A stretch of DNA of 64,000 bases. It comes from Paraburkholderia agricolaris (GTDB taxonomy: Bacteria > Pseudomonadota > Gammaproteobacteria > Burkholderiales > Burkholderiaceae). Location: positions 1,364,001 to 1,428,000 of the forward strand of contig NZ_QPER01000001.1 in NCBI RefSeq assembly GCF_009455635.1. Direction: 5' to 3'. The translations under genes and the position numbers were made by a program. Under the pieces are notes generated by a model. It was not told the origin of the DNA. It ran no database searches and saw only the letters and a list, made by a program, of their open reading frames with translations. Below are positions 31,641-40,869 of this stretch, one piece after another. Numbering within the stretch: the stretch's first letter is position 1; each line of letters opens with the position of its first letter.

Positions 31641-32834
31641 CTACCCTTCGGCTGGAAGCCTCAAATGATTCCACGCCGCCAGCCCGGCAAAAGCCACCCC
31701 AGCAACACTAACCCCAACCCATCCAAAAGTCGGCCAAACCACAGCGCCGACCCCCGACCCGACAGCGCCGCCAATAAAATACGCCACCATATAAACGGTA
31801 TTCACGCGGCTCCGCGCTTCCGGCCTCAATGCATAAATCCGCGATTGATTGGAAATCTGCGCGGCCTGTACACCAATATCAAGGACGATCACGCCAATCA
31901 CCAACCCAACAATGCTCTTCGCCGACAAGGCAAAAACAACAAACGAAATCGCCACCAGCACAATCGACACGGTGATAATCGTCCGCGGCCCGCGTCGGTC
32001 GGAAAACTTGCCGGCCAGCGGCGCGGCCATCGCCCCCGCCGCGCCGACAATCCCGAACAGACCCGCGGCCTGCGGTCCAAGATGAAACGGTGCGCCCGCC
32101 AGCAACAACGCCAGCACGGACCAGAAAATGCTGAACGCCGCGAACATCGCCGCACCAGTCAGCGAGGCCTCACGCAGCGCGCGATGCTCAACGATCAGGT
32201 GCCACATCGAAACCATCAGCTTGCCGTAAGGCAACGTCGAGGTCGGCTTGCTCTTCGGCAGACGCAGAATGATCACTACCGCCAACGCCAGCAACGCAAC
32301 CACCGAAGCACCAAACACGGCTCGCCAGCCGAAATACTCGGCAATCAAGCCCGCCGCAGTCCGGGCCAGCAGAATCCCCAGCAACAATCCGCTCATCACC
32401 GTGCCAACAGCATGGCCACGCCCGGATGCAGGCGCGAGTTCGGCCGCGAACGGCACGGCCTGCTGCGCGATAGTGGCAAGCACGCCGATCGCAAGGCTCG
32501 CGATAATCAGCACCGACAGTGTCGGCGCCGTGGCCGCCAGCACCAGCGCAACGCAGATGCCGGCGATCTGCAACAGGATCAGACGGCGACGATCGAAGCG
32601 GTCGCCGAGCGGCGCCAGCAACAGCATCCCGGCTGCGTAGCCAAGCTGCGTCACAGCCGGCACCGCGCCGACCCACGACGCACTGTTCGGAAACGATTGC
32701 CGCAAGTTGCCGAGCAGCGGCTGGTTGTAATAGATGTTCGCGACCGCCACGCCGGCAATCGTCGCGAGGAGCAGCAGAAGACCGCGCAAAGACCGGTCTG
32801 TGGAAGCAGGAGTGGAGGCTTCGGATGTGGACAT
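31641..32834 (-). CDS. MFS transporter (EmrD/YdeA-type efflux)
   Basis: The 397-aa protein with 12 spans starts MSTSEASTPASTDRSLRGLL and carries ANIYYNQPLLGNLRQSF, which is diagnostic for a Burkholderia-wide MFS subgroup. The loop motif LGDRFDRRRLIL also appears, along with GKFSDRRGPRTI between spans 8 and 9. It is a proton-coupled exporter; the substrate is unknown. The ATG at 32834 fits the family N-terminus. Confidence 0.88.
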   Translation of the reverse strand: MSTSEASTPASTDRSLRGLLLLLATIAGVAVANIYYNQPLLGNLRQSFPNSASWVGAVPAVTQLGYAAGMLLLAPLGDRFDRRRLILLQIAGICVALVLAATAPTLSVLIIASLAIGVLATIAQQAVPFAAELAPASGRGHAVGTVMSGLLLGILLARTAAGLIAEYFGWRAVFGASVVALLALAVVIILRLPKSKPTSTLPYGKLMVSMWHLIVEHRALREASLTGAAMFAAFSIFWSVLALLLAGAPFHLGPQAAGLFGIVGAAGAMAAPLAGKFSDRRGPRTIITVSIVLVAISFVVFALSAKSIVGLVIGVIVLDIGVQAAQISNQSRIYALRPEARSRVNTVYMVAYFIGGAVGSGVGAVVWPTFGWVGVSVAGVAFAGLAAWNHLRLPAEG

Positions 32835-33103
32835 GTGAGGAAACCATCGACGGACCGGCCCATGCACAGTCCTCAAGCGTGCCGATCATACCGGAGCGGT
32901 CGGAATCGTGCTGACGGCCCCCGCAGCGGGCCGCGCGCACGATTGAAGGAAAGGCTGCGCGGGTGGAAAGCAGTTGCTGTAAAGCGGAGGCCGTAAAGCG
33001 GGGCGCGGAAGCTGCTCCAAATACCGAGCAGTAAAAATGAGATGGTCGTTCGGTTTTCGTTCGTAGAATCGGCGCGCGCAGCACGCGCGATCAGATCCAT
33101 CAA

Positions 33104-33601
33104 ATGACCGATTTCATGAACCTAAGCTCGAAACCCGAACCCCGCCGAATCGGCGGCTGCTTGCTCATCGCCCTGATTGGTCTCGCTGCATGGGCCTTTT
33201 CAACCGCGTTCGCCTTGCGCGATCCGCTCAAACTCATGCTCGAATGGGAGTTGCTGGCCGTATTCGCGCGCCCGGAAACGCACGGCTGGTATCGCACCGT
33301 GATCGCGATGGTGGGCTGCGACGTGATCATCGGTTTGTTTATCGTCGCCGGTGCCGGCTGGCTGGCGCTGCTCGTGCGGCGCAGGTCGGCGCGGTTTCCG
33401 GGTCAGGTGCAGGCGTGGCTGCTGGCGATCGTCGTCATGCGAACCGTCGCCTACCTGCTGGGCGATCACATGACCTACGCCATCGGCATCGCGATCGCCA
33501 TTCCATTCGACGGTTTCGTGCAAGCCGTCGTCGCCGCCGCGCTCGGGATACCGTATTTCAGGCTGTCCCGGCGTGTGCGGCAAACCTTTGTCGCTGTCTG
33601 A
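33104..33601 (+). CDS. DUF2569-like membrane protein
   Basis: The 165-aa protein has four hydrophobic spans and starts MTDFMNLSSKPEPRRIGGCL. PRRIGGCLLIALIGLAAW resembles the GGWL-type opening of DUF2569 proteins. No catalytic motif is seen. The gene is divergent from the MFS gene and convergent with the phosphodiesterase gene. Confidence 0.65.
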   Translation: MTDFMNLSSKPEPRRIGGCLLIALIGLAAWAFSTAFALRDPLKLMLEWELLAVFARPETHGWYRTVIAMVGCDVIIGLFIVAGAGWLALLVRRRSARFPGQVQAWLLAIVVMRTVAYLLGDHMTYAIGIAIAIPFDGFVQAVVAAALGIPYFRLSRRVRQTFVAV

Positions 33602-33619
33602 TCCGGCGCGGCGCCGCCG

Positions 33620-34447
33620 TCAATCGATCAACGCACCTTCCGGCTCGTAAAACGGATACGGGCCATCGGCCTTGTCGACATACGCATGATGCGTGACGAT
33701 GCCCGTTGCCGGATCGTAGCGATGCAGCGCATACGCGGGCGGCTCCATCACGAATGCCGAGGGCGCGTCCTCGCGCAGATCGAGACCGACCTGGTGCGCG
33801 GGCGCCGGCACCGCCGATGCGATCGTGCCGCCAAACCGCACGAACATCGGCCGATGCACATGGCCGCAGATCACCCGCTCGACGTTCGGATAACGGGCGA
33901 TCAATGCGGCGAGCTTGTCGGCGGCAACGGGATCGAGCCGCAATTCATCCATGTGTCCGATACCGCAGACGAACGGCGGATGGTGCAGCGCGACTACCGT
34001 CGGCTTGCCCTGGGCCGCATCGAGTTGCGTCGCGAGCCAGGCGAGCCGGGCGTCGCACAGATTGCCGGCGCTTGCGCCCGGTACCATCGAATCGAGCGCG
34101 ATTACCCGCAGCGCTCCGATATCGACCGCGTAGTGCACGAACTCTCCGCCACTGTGTAATTCGGCGCGATCGGCAAACGCCGCGCGCAACGCGGTCCGTT
34201 CGTCGTGATTGCCCACCAGCAGGAAGTAGGGGATTTCGAGCGGCGCCAGCAGCGTTTTGAGGTGCGCGTACTGCTCCGGATCGCCTTGATCGACGAGGTC
34301 GCCGGTCATGATCACCGCGTCGGGACGCGGCTCCAACGCATTGAGCGCGGCGACCGTGCGCGCGAGATAGGCGCCGGTGTCGACGCGGCGATAAGCCAGC
34401 GCGCCGGGCCGTTTGATATGCAGATCGCTAATTTGTGCCAGCAGCAT
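33620..34447 (-). CDS. calcineurin-like phosphodiesterase (CpdA/GpdQ type)
   Basis: The 275-aa class III phosphodiesterase shows the full metallophosphoesterase set: QISDLH (Asp and His), MTGDLVDQGD, LLVGNHDE, VALHHPP and VICGHVHRPM. It hydrolyses cyclic nucleotides or glycerophosphodiesters. It is the last gene of the LacI-regulated ABC operon (46 bp after the ATPase gene), which suggests it acts on the imported compound rather than on cAMP. Confidence 0.88.
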   Translation of the reverse strand: MLLAQISDLHIKRPGALAYRRVDTGAYLARTVAALNALEPRPDAVIMTGDLVDQGDPEQYAHLKTLLAPLEIPYFLLVGNHDERTALRAAFADRAELHSGGEFVHYAVDIGALRVIALDSMVPGASAGNLCDARLAWLATQLDAAQGKPTVVALHHPPFVCGIGHMDELRLDPVAADKLAALIARYPNVERVICGHVHRPMFVRFGGTIASAVPAPAHQVGLDLREDAPSAFVMEPPAYALHRYDPATGIVTHHAYVDKADGPYPFYEPEGALID

Positions 34448-34493
34448 GGGGATGTCCTTCTTTATGGCGCGCTAGAAACACAGCGCTGTGTCT

Positions 34494-35540
34494 TTACGAT
34501 AGCGCAATCAGCGCGTCTTGCGCGATCGAAATCCCGACCGGTGCGCCGCGTGCGAGTTCTACCCGGCCCGCGACGTCGATCAGCAAGGCGTCCGGTGCGG
34601 CACCGCCGATCGTCAACCGGGTGCGCTCGCCGAGAAACGCGGTGCTTTCGATATTGCCGCGCAATTGCGCCGTGGCCGGGTCGGCGAGGTACGCGTCTTC
34701 GGGCCGGAAGAAGAATTCGTGTGCCGCGCTTGCATGCCCGGGGCCTGAGGGCAGCGGGACGGTTCCGCCGGTCGTGGTCAGAAGGCCCTCGCGCCGCTCG
34801 CCCGCCAGCCGGTTGATCGTGCCGACAAATTGCGCGACCGTGCGATTCGCGGGACGGTAGTAAATATCGCGCGGCGAGCCGATCTGCTCGATGCGCCCGG
34901 CGCTCATCACGACGATACGGTCGCCGAGTTCCATCGCTTCGGCCTGATCGTGAGTCACGTAGACGGTCGTGATGCCCAACTCGCGCAGCAGCGTATTCAT
35001 CTCGCTGCGCAAGGTGTCGCGCAAGCGCGCATCGAGCGCGGTCAGCGGTTCGTCGAGCAGCAGCACGCGGGGTTGCACGGCCAGCGCGCGCGCCAGTGCA
35101 ACGCGCTGGCGCTGGCCGCCCGAAAGCTGATCGATCGGCTTTTCGGCGTGAGCGGTGAGACGCATCATCACGAGCAATTCGTCGACACGTTGCCGTGCGG
35201 TTTCAACCGGCACGCGTTTGATCTTCAGTCCGTAGCCGATGTTGCCGCGCACGGTCAGGTTCGGAAACAGCGCATAGCTCTGAAACACCATGCCGACCTG
35301 GCGTTTTTCGATCGGCAACGCAGTGACGTCTTCGTCGCCGAATGCGATGCTCCCGCCGGCGTCAGGTGTTTCGAGGCCCGCGATCATGCGCAGCGTGGTG
35401 GTTTTGCCGCAACCGGACGGGCCGAGCAGGACCAGTGTCTCGCCGGCGCCGATGTGCAAGTCGAGCGGTTCGAGCACACGTGTGCCGCGAAACGTTTTTG
35501 CGCATTGCGTGAGCGTGATGGGAACGGAGTCGAGTTTCAT
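34494..35540 (-). CDS. ABC transporter ATP-binding protein (PotA/FbpC type)
   Basis: The 348-aa ATPase begins MKLDSVPITLTQCAKTFRG. It has Walker A GPSGCGKTT, Q-loop VFQSYALFPNLTV, signature LSGGQRQRVALARAL, Walker B LLLDEP and the His-switch VTHDQAEAMEL, then a TOBE-type C-terminal domain. It powers the importer formed with the two permeases upstream. Its ATG overlaps the stop of the preceding permease by 4 bp (35537-35540), implying translational coupling. Confidence 0.92.
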   Translation of the reverse strand: MKLDSVPITLTQCAKTFRGTRVLEPLDLHIGAGETLVLLGPSGCGKTTTLRMIAGLETPDAGGSIAFGDEDVTALPIEKRQVGMVFQSYALFPNLTVRGNIGYGLKIKRVPVETARQRVDELLVMMRLTAHAEKPIDQLSGGQRQRVALARALAVQPRVLLLDEPLTALDARLRDTLRSEMNTLLRELGITTVYVTHDQAEAMELGDRIVVMSAGRIEQIGSPRDIYYRPANRTVAQFVGTINRLAGERREGLLTTTGGTVPLPSGPGHASAAHEFFFRPEDAYLADPATAQLRGNIESTAFLGERTRLTIGGAAPDALLIDVAGRVELARGAPVGISIAQDALIALS

Positions 35541-36484
35541 GGCGTGGGCGTCGTTGAAGGCTTCGAACGGGAGGCGGCGCGTTTTTTCCCCGCGCTGCGC
35601 TGGCCGGTCGCATCGACGCCGAGCCATTGCATCGCGACGAGCAGCGGCATTGTCATGATGAAAAAGAGAATCGTGTAGGCGCTGCCGATTTCGATGCGCA
35701 ATGACGCGTAGGTGTCGGCGAGGCCGACCGGCAGGGTCTTGGTGTCGGGCGTGTGCAGCATCCACGTGAGGTTGAATTCGCCGATCGAGAGCGTGAGCAC
35801 CGCCAGCGCGCCCGCAACGATCCCAGGCCGCGCATTCGGCAGCACGATCGTGACGAAGCGTTGCAGGAAACTTGCGCCGAGGCTCGCCGCACCTTCTTCG
35901 AGCGTGCGCAGATCGCTGCTCGCGCAGACGGCGGCAACCGCGCGCACCATGAACGGCAGCGTGAACACCACGTGCCCGACGACGATAAACGCAACGCTCA
36001 TGCGAAACATCGTGAAGCCGCCGTAGACGACCAGCAGCGCAAGCGCGGAAGCGAGGCCGGGCAGGGCAATCGGCAGCACCAGAAATTCTTCGATGATGCG
36101 CGAGAGCCGCGTCTTGCTGCGCGCCAGGACGTAGCCGGCGGGCACGCCGGTCAGCAGCGTGATCAGCAAGGTCGCCGCGGCCACTTCGAGCGAGAGAAAT
36201 ACCGAATCGTGATACTGGGTCCACACTTCGCCGAGCCAGCGCAGCGTGAGTCCACTCGATACGCCCTTGAAGTAATTGACCGTGAGTCCGGCCGTGATCG
36301 ACATCACGACCGGCACGATCAGAAACGCGCACAGCAGCAGCGTAACGAACCACTGGCCGGCTGCCAGCCAGGTGCGCGACGTGGGTAGTCTGAGCCGCCG
36401 CGCGCGCGGCTTCGCAGCCGGCTGAAGGGGAGTGCTGATGGAATTCATCGAAGTCTTGTGATCGGGTTTGGACATGCCGCTCAT
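35537..36484 (-). CDS. ABC transporter permease 2
   Basis: The 315-aa inner-membrane permease starts MSGMSKPDHKTSMNSIST and carries the BPD motif EEGAASLGASFLQRFVTIVLP that docks with the ATPase. It has six main spans. The ATG at 36484 is chosen because it overlaps the stop of permease 1 by 4 bp. The long, polar N-terminus is slightly unusual, and an ATG at 36448 is possible. Confidence 0.88.
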   Translation of the reverse strand: MSGMSKPDHKTSMNSISTPLQPAAKPRARRLRLPTSRTWLAAGQWFVTLLLCAFLIVPVVMSITAGLTVNYFKGVSSGLTLRWLGEVWTQYHDSVFLSLEVAAATLLITLLTGVPAGYVLARSKTRLSRIIEEFLVLPIALPGLASALALLVVYGGFTMFRMSVAFIVVGHVVFTLPFMVRAVAAVCASSDLRTLEEGAASLGASFLQRFVTIVLPNARPGIVAGALAVLTLSIGEFNLTWMLHTPDTKTLPVGLADTYASLRIEIGSAYTILFFIMTMPLLVAMQWLGVDATGQRSAGKKRAASRSKPSTTPTP

Positions 36485-37305
36485 GCGCTTGCCGCGACTG
36501 CCGAGCCGCTCACGCTGCGAGCGAATGCCAGCACGGCCCATGTGACGATGCCGAGCACGATCGACAGACCCGCCGCCGTCACCATGTTCGCGTTGAGCGT
36601 GAACTCGGTGTAAATGGTCATTGGCAATACGTCGATGTCGGTGGCCAGCGTGAAGGCGGTGCCGAAGGCACCCATCGCGGTCGCGAAACATACCGCGCCC
36701 GCTGCGATCAGACCCGGCGACAACGCGGGTAACACGATGTCGCGTGTGATACGCCACGGCGATGCGCCGAGCGAACGCGCGGCCTCTTCGAGCGACGCAT
36801 CGAGCTTGGTCGCCGAGGCCATCACGGTGACGATCACGCGGGGAATCGAGAAGTACAGGTAGCCGAGAAACAGGCCGCTCATCGAGTAAGCGAACACCCA
36901 GCGGTCGCCGGTGAGTTTCAACGACAACGCGCCGATCAATCCCTGGCGCCCCGCCAGCATGATGACCATGAAGCCGACCACGACGCCTGGGAATGCCAAC
37001 GGAAACGTCAGCAGCGCGAGCAACGTGCGCTTGAGCGGAAACTCACGGCGCGCCAGCAGCAAACCGGCGATTACCGAGAGCACCAGGGTTGCCGCCGTGA
37101 CTGCCGCGGACAGCACAACAGTCGCGCCGAGGCTCGACATGTAACGCGGATTCGTCAGCATCGCGCGATAGGTCGCGAACGCGTGGCCGTCGCCGCTGAT
37201 TTGCGCGAGCGCGCCCATCGGCAACAGCCAGAATGCGATGAAAACCACCAGCGCCGGCGCGATCAGGGCGATGCGCCAGCGCAGCGGGAACGTGACATCG
37301 TTCAA
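36481..37305 (-). CDS. ABC transporter permease 1
   Basis: The 274-aa permease starts MNDVTFPLRWRIALIAPALV and has six spans with docking motif EEAARSLGASPWRITRDIVLP. It pairs with permease 2. The start overlaps the stop of the substrate-binding protein by 4 bp. Both permeases look like the phosphonate/spermidine/iron group of importers. Confidence 0.88.
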   Translation of the reverse strand: MNDVTFPLRWRIALIAPALVVFIAFWLLPMGALAQISGDGHAFATYRAMLTNPRYMSSLGATVVLSAAVTAATLVLSVIAGLLLARREFPLKRTLLALLTFPLAFPGVVVGFMVIMLAGRQGLIGALSLKLTGDRWVFAYSMSGLFLGYLYFSIPRVIVTVMASATKLDASLEEAARSLGASPWRITRDIVLPALSPGLIAAGAVCFATAMGAFGTAFTLATDIDVLPMTIYTEFTLNANMVTAAGLSIVLGIVTWAVLAFARSVSGSAVAASA

Positions 37306-38381
37306 TGCATCACCTGTAGATAACGCTCACCGAAGCTGGACTGCTTTTCAGCCATCTTGCCGAAGTCGACCGGCTTGGCGCGTGCGTAATCGCTTGCGGG
37401 CAGGAATCTGGCGGCGATGTCCGGAGTCATTGCATTTGCGCGTACCGGGCGCAGATAGGCTTCGGCCCACAGTTTCTGACCTTCGTCCGACAGCAGGAAG
37501 TCGAGCACCTTCTTGCCGTTCGCTTCATGCGGCGCGCCCTTCACGAGGCTCATCACGTACGGAACCGAGATCGTGCCTTCCTTGGGGATCACGAATTCGA
37601 CATTGGCGTGATCCTTGTACTTTGCGCGGTAAGCGTCGAAATCGTAGTCGAGCAGAATCGGAATTTCGCCGGACATCACGCGCGCATAGGCGGTTTGCTT
37701 CGGAACGATCGGCGCGTTGGCCTTCAGCTTGCGGAACCAGTCGAGGCCCGGCTCGAAGTTGTCGAGCGTGCCGCCAAGCGCCTGATTCACCGCGACTGCG
37801 CCGGCATAGCCGACAAACGCGCTCGACGGATCGAGATAGCCAATCATGCCTTTGTACTCAGGCTTCAGCAGATCGGCCCACGAACGCGGCACCGGCTTGC
37901 CTTCGAGCGCGTCCTTGTTGACGAAAAAACCCAGCGTGCCTGAGTGGATCGTGAACCAGTAGCCTTGCGGGTCCTTCATGTTCGCCGGAATGTCGTCCCA
38001 ATGCGCGGGCTTGTACGGCTGGATGACGCCTTTGTCTTTTGCCTGGAACGCCGACGACACGCCGAGATACACCACGTCCGCGACCGGGCTCTTCTGCTCG
38101 GCCATCAGTTGCGCAATCGATTGACCGGAGTTCTTGTTATCGAACGGCACGCGGATGCCGGTCTTTTGCTGGATCGCCTTGATCTGGCTCGCCCAGTCGG
38201 CCCATTCGGGCGGGCAGTTGTAGCAGATCGCGGTTTCGTCGGCACGGGCCGCTTGCGGTGCGAGAGCGGCGAGCGCCGCGGTAACGATCATGCCGGCCGA
38301 CAGCGCGCCGGCCGTGGTGCGGGCGAGGCGGCGCCAGAGCGGTTTGATCGACGAAGCGAAACGTGTTGAAGAGCGGATCAC
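37302..38381 (-). CDS. ABC transporter periplasmic substrate-binding protein
   Basis: The 359-aa product starts at a GTG (38381) with AGGAGA 7 nt upstream. The signal peptide ends near PQAARA. The mature protein begins DETAICYNCPPEWADWASQI and has extracellular-solute-binding type 1 features such as VYLGVSSAFQAKD and GYLDPSSAFVGYAGA. It resembles binding proteins for 2-aminoethylphosphonate, iron or spermidine. The linked phosphodiesterase favours an organophosphate ligand, but that is inference. Confidence 0.87.
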   Translation of the reverse strand: MIRSSTRFASSIKPLWRRLARTTAGALSAGMIVTAALAALAPQAARADETAICYNCPPEWADWASQIKAIQQKTGIRVPFDNKNSGQSIAQLMAEQKSPVADVVYLGVSSAFQAKDKGVIQPYKPAHWDDIPANMKDPQGYWFTIHSGTLGFFVNKDALEGKPVPRSWADLLKPEYKGMIGYLDPSSAFVGYAGAVAVNQALGGTLDNFEPGLDWFRKLKANAPIVPKQTAYARVMSGEIPILLDYDFDAYRAKYKDHANVEFVIPKEGTISVPYVMSLVKGAPHEANGKKVLDFLLSDEGQKLWAEAYLRPVRANAMTPDIAARFLPASDYARAKPVDFGKMAEKQSSFGERYLQVMH

Positions 38382-38440
38382 TGCGGGTCTCCTGAAGAGA
38401 AGAGAGCGGGTGGTTTGAGGTTCGGCGTAGTAGTAACGGC

Positions 38441-39511
38441 TTATGCAAACGGCTCTGCGGCTGACGTCGATGCACGTGCCGGCGGATTGTCGGTGCGGTT
38501 CGAAATCGCCGCGATGGTGGCGCCTTCGCGCAAACTGTGTGGCAGCGTTAACGTGAGCGACGTTTCGCCGAGCGATTCGTAGGTGCCGGTTACGCGGCTC
38601 AGCAAACGGCGCCAGGCGGCGCAGCCGATCTCGCGATTCGGCGCGCAGACGCTTGCCAGCGGCGGCGACAGCAATTCGCCCATCGCGAGTCCGTCAAAAC
38701 CGAGAATCGACATGTCGTGCGGAATCTGCAGGCGCGCGCGGCGCAGGCCGCGCATCACGACCATCGCGAGCAGGTCGTTACTGCAGAAGAGGGCGGTCGG
38801 GCGGTTCGGGCCGCTGGTCAGATGTGCGAGCACGGACGGCGATAGTTCGTCGGCGTTGAAATCGACCTCGAGTGCCGGCGCGGGGGTGAGGCCGGCTTGC
38901 TGCATCGCCTGCGCGTAGCCGAGATGCCGCTGGCGGGCGCGGTCCGAGGCGGCGAGTGTGCCGGCGAGCATCAGGATGCGGCGATGGCCGTGCGCGATCA
39001 GCATGCGTACGCCGTCGAACGCGGCGAGCCGGTTGTCGACCGAGACCGCCGGGCGCCGTACCGTGTCGTTGTGCATCAGCACGTAGAGCAGGCCGTCGCG
39101 ATCGAGTTCGTCGAGCAGCGGATGCGTGTCGGCATCGGCGACGGTCAGGATCAGGCCTTCCACGCGATGCTCGCGCAGGGTTTCGATGGCGTGGCGTTCG
39201 CGGTCGGCGTCGTACTGGGTGGTCATCAGCATGAGCCGGTAGCCTTGCGCCGCCGCGAGTTCGTCGATGCCTTGCAGGCATTCGGCGAACACGGGGTTGG
39301 CGAGCGTCGGCAGGATCACGCCGATGAGGCGTGTGCGCTCGCCGCGTAATTGCCGTCCCAGTGGGCTGGGGCGGAAGTTGAGGGCGTCGATGGATTGACG
39401 CACTTTGTCGAGCGTGACCGGGTTCACGGTGTGCGGCGCGTTGATTGCGCGCGAGACCGTGGCGATGGAGAAGCCCGCGTGGGCGGCGACATCTTTGATC
39501 GTTGGGATCAT
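38441..39511 (-). CDS. LacI-family transcriptional regulator
   Basis: The 356-aa repressor has an N-terminal LacI helix-turn-helix TIKDVAAHAGFSIATVSRAI and hinge. The periplasmic-binding-protein-like effector domain carries GVILPTLANPVFAECLQGID and FCSNDLLAMVVMRGL. It is the first gene of the minus-strand run, 59 bp before the binding-protein gene, and so probably controls the ABC/phosphodiesterase operon and itself. A candidate operator is just upstream. Confidence 0.92.
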   Translation of the reverse strand: MIPTIKDVAAHAGFSIATVSRAINAPHTVNPVTLDKVRQSIDALNFRPSPLGRQLRGERTRLIGVILPTLANPVFAECLQGIDELAAAQGYRLMLMTTQYDADRERHAIETLREHRVEGLILTVADADTHPLLDELDRDGLLYVLMHNDTVRRPAVSVDNRLAAFDGVRMLIAHGHRRILMLAGTLAASDRARQRHLGYAQAMQQAGLTPAPALEVDFNADELSPSVLAHLTSGPNRPTALFCSNDLLAMVVMRGLRRARLQIPHDMSILGFDGLAMGELLSPPLASVCAPNREIGCAAWRRLLSRVTGTYESLGETSLTLTLPHSLREGATIAAISNRTDNPPARASTSAAEPFA

Positions 39512-39527
39512 GGGTTACGCTCGTCAT

Positions 39528-39539
39528 GTAAACGTTTTC
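39528..39539. promoter_or_regulatory. candidate LacI-family operator
   Basis: GTAAACGTTTTC contains the AAACGTTT palindrome typical of LacI/PurR-family sites, 17 bp upstream of the lacI-type gene. A related GAACGTTTG lies about 20 bp further on. Confidence 0.5.
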
Positions 39540-39650
39540 GTGAGCGGATTATCGGGAACGTTTGTGACTTGCGGATGACTCCAGGTTTTGTCCCTGGATG
39601 GAGAGTGTGGGGGGCGAGTTGGGGGTGGACTGCGGCTGGCTTAAGCGGGT

Positions 39651-39679
39651 TTGGTGCGCTCGCCGGGCAATGGTAGAAT
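39651..39679 (+). promoter_or_regulatory. tRNA-Leu promoter
   Basis: TTGGTG (39651-39656) and TAGAAT (39674-39679) are 17 bp apart; the tRNA starts 27 bp after the -10. Confidence 0.65.
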
Positions 39680-39705
39680 TCGCGTCCACGTACGTTTCTA
39701 CCCCT

Positions 39706-39790
39706 GCCGGGGTGATGAAATTGGTAAACATAGCGGACTTAAAATCCGCCGCTTCACAGCTTGCCGGTTCGAGTCCGGTCCCCGGCACCA
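39706..39790 (+). tRNA. tRNA-Leu (anticodon UAA)
   Basis: The 85-nt class II tRNA has acceptor stem GCCGGGG / CCCCGGC plus encoded ACCA. Anticodon stem GCGGA / TCCGC carries TAA at 39740-39742. A short variable arm follows, and the T-loop is GGTTCGAGTCC. It serves as the integration site of the prophage: the integrase gene lies 69 bp away and points at it. Confidence 0.95.
39740..39790. other. presumed attL core (3' part of tRNA-Leu)
   Basis: Tyrosine-integrase phages usually recombine within the anticodon loop to 3' end of a tRNA gene and rebuild the gene. attR, the second copy, is outside the window, so the exact core cannot be set. Confidence 0.55.
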
Positions 39791-39858
39791 CCCGCCCAGA
39801 AAAGGATTCGCGGTTTTGCTTAGTTCCGGCGAATTTTCGAGGTGTGGGTTTTTCTGCC

Positions 39859-40869
39859 TTAAACCGGATTTCCCCGCTTCTGCCCAATCTTGCCGACGGC
39901 CGCCGCAAGCCGGTCTGTGACCAGGTGAGAATACCGCTTGGTCGACACGACTGACTTATGCCCGAGCACACCTCCGACCGTGAACAGATCGATGCCGGCG
40001 TTGATCATTTCCGACGCGGCGCCGTGCCGCAAGTCATGGAACTTCGTATCTGGGTAGCCGGCCGCTGTCCGCGCGCGCTTCCATCCCTCCTCGAACTGCT
40101 TGACCGTTAGCGTAAAGCGCATGCGGCGCGCCAATACGGCGACGCGCGGATGGATTGGGATGATGCGCGGTCGCCCATTTTTGGTATCGTCAAGTGAGAA
40201 TCCGTAGCGTGTCGGCTTCGCTCGCAATATCTCGCCACGACGCATCCCGGAGTAGAACGCGATGCGAATTGCAGCTCTTACTTCTCGATCGCGCGAAAGG
40301 CAGGCGCGGGCAATTTCCAGCATCTCTTTCCGCTGCGGGTAATGGTGCCGCTCGTTGTTGACCGTTGGGATCACCATGCGCGCGGTCTGATCGACCTCTA
40401 TGTGCCCAATTTTGAACGCGTACTTGATCGCCGCGCGGATGTATGCCAGAACGTTGCGGATCGCTGCATCGGATAGCGGGCGCTTGGGCCTTCCAAGATG
40501 GTCGAGGCTTGCCCGCATATACCCGACAAAGCGGATCGACCAGGCGTGCAGATCGGTTGCATCCTGTGTCGCATACTCCGGTCCCCACTTTTCAAGAATC
40601 AATGCGCGCTTGCGCCCATCTTTCCAGTCAGCGCCTTTATCCGTCACGTGCACCAGAACACAATCGCCGATCGTGACGACGGCTTTCGTGACGCCCGTAT
40701 GCAGGGCGTACGTTTCTGCGTCCCACTTCCGGCCTAGTTCGTCGGCCTGCTTTGCAGAAAGGCCCGCAGGGAGAAGCTTGGCTTTTCGAACTCGGCTACC
40801 TTCGATGACGCGCTCGAACGTCCAGCGGTAGCGCCGGCGGCCGGCCTTTGTAATGGTTTCGATTGGCAT
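39859..40869 (-). CDS. int: prophage tyrosine integrase
   Basis: The 336-aa integrase has an N-terminal arm/core-binding part and a catalytic domain with Arg210 (YSGMRRGEIL), Lys230 (DDTKNGRPR) and H278-x-x-R281 (FHDLRHGAAS). His304 (GVLGHKS) and nucleophile Tyr313 (KRYSH) complete the site. It integrates and, with Xis, excises the phage at tRNA-Leu. It is transcribed toward the tRNA. Its 5' end overlaps the excisionase gene by 136 nt in another frame. Confidence 0.95.
   Translation of the reverse strand: MPIETITKAGRRRYRWTFERVIEGSRVRKAKLLPAGLSAKQADELGRKWDAETYALHTGVTKAVVTIGDCVLVHVTDKGADWKDGRKRALILEKWGPEYATQDATDLHAWSIRFVGYMRASLDHLGRPKRPLSDAAIRNVLAYIRAAIKYAFKIGHIEVDQTARMVIPTVNNERHHYPQRKEMLEIARACLSRDREVRAAIRIAFYSGMRRGEILRAKPTRYGFSLDDTKNGRPRIIPIHPRVAVLARRMRFTLTVKQFEEGWKRARTAAGYPDTKFHDLRHGAASEMINAGIDLFTVGGVLGHKSVVSTKRYSHLVTDRLAAAVGKIGQKRGNPV

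Noticed and set aside
31665..32996. 443-codon plus-strand frame
   Set aside because: Antisense of the MFS gene, composed of Arg/Gln/His-rich sequence.
39528..39539. CRISPR-like or phage operator reading of AAACGTTTTC
   Set aside because: A single site next to a LacI gene; the repressor pattern TAAAC-N5-GTTTA does not fit it.
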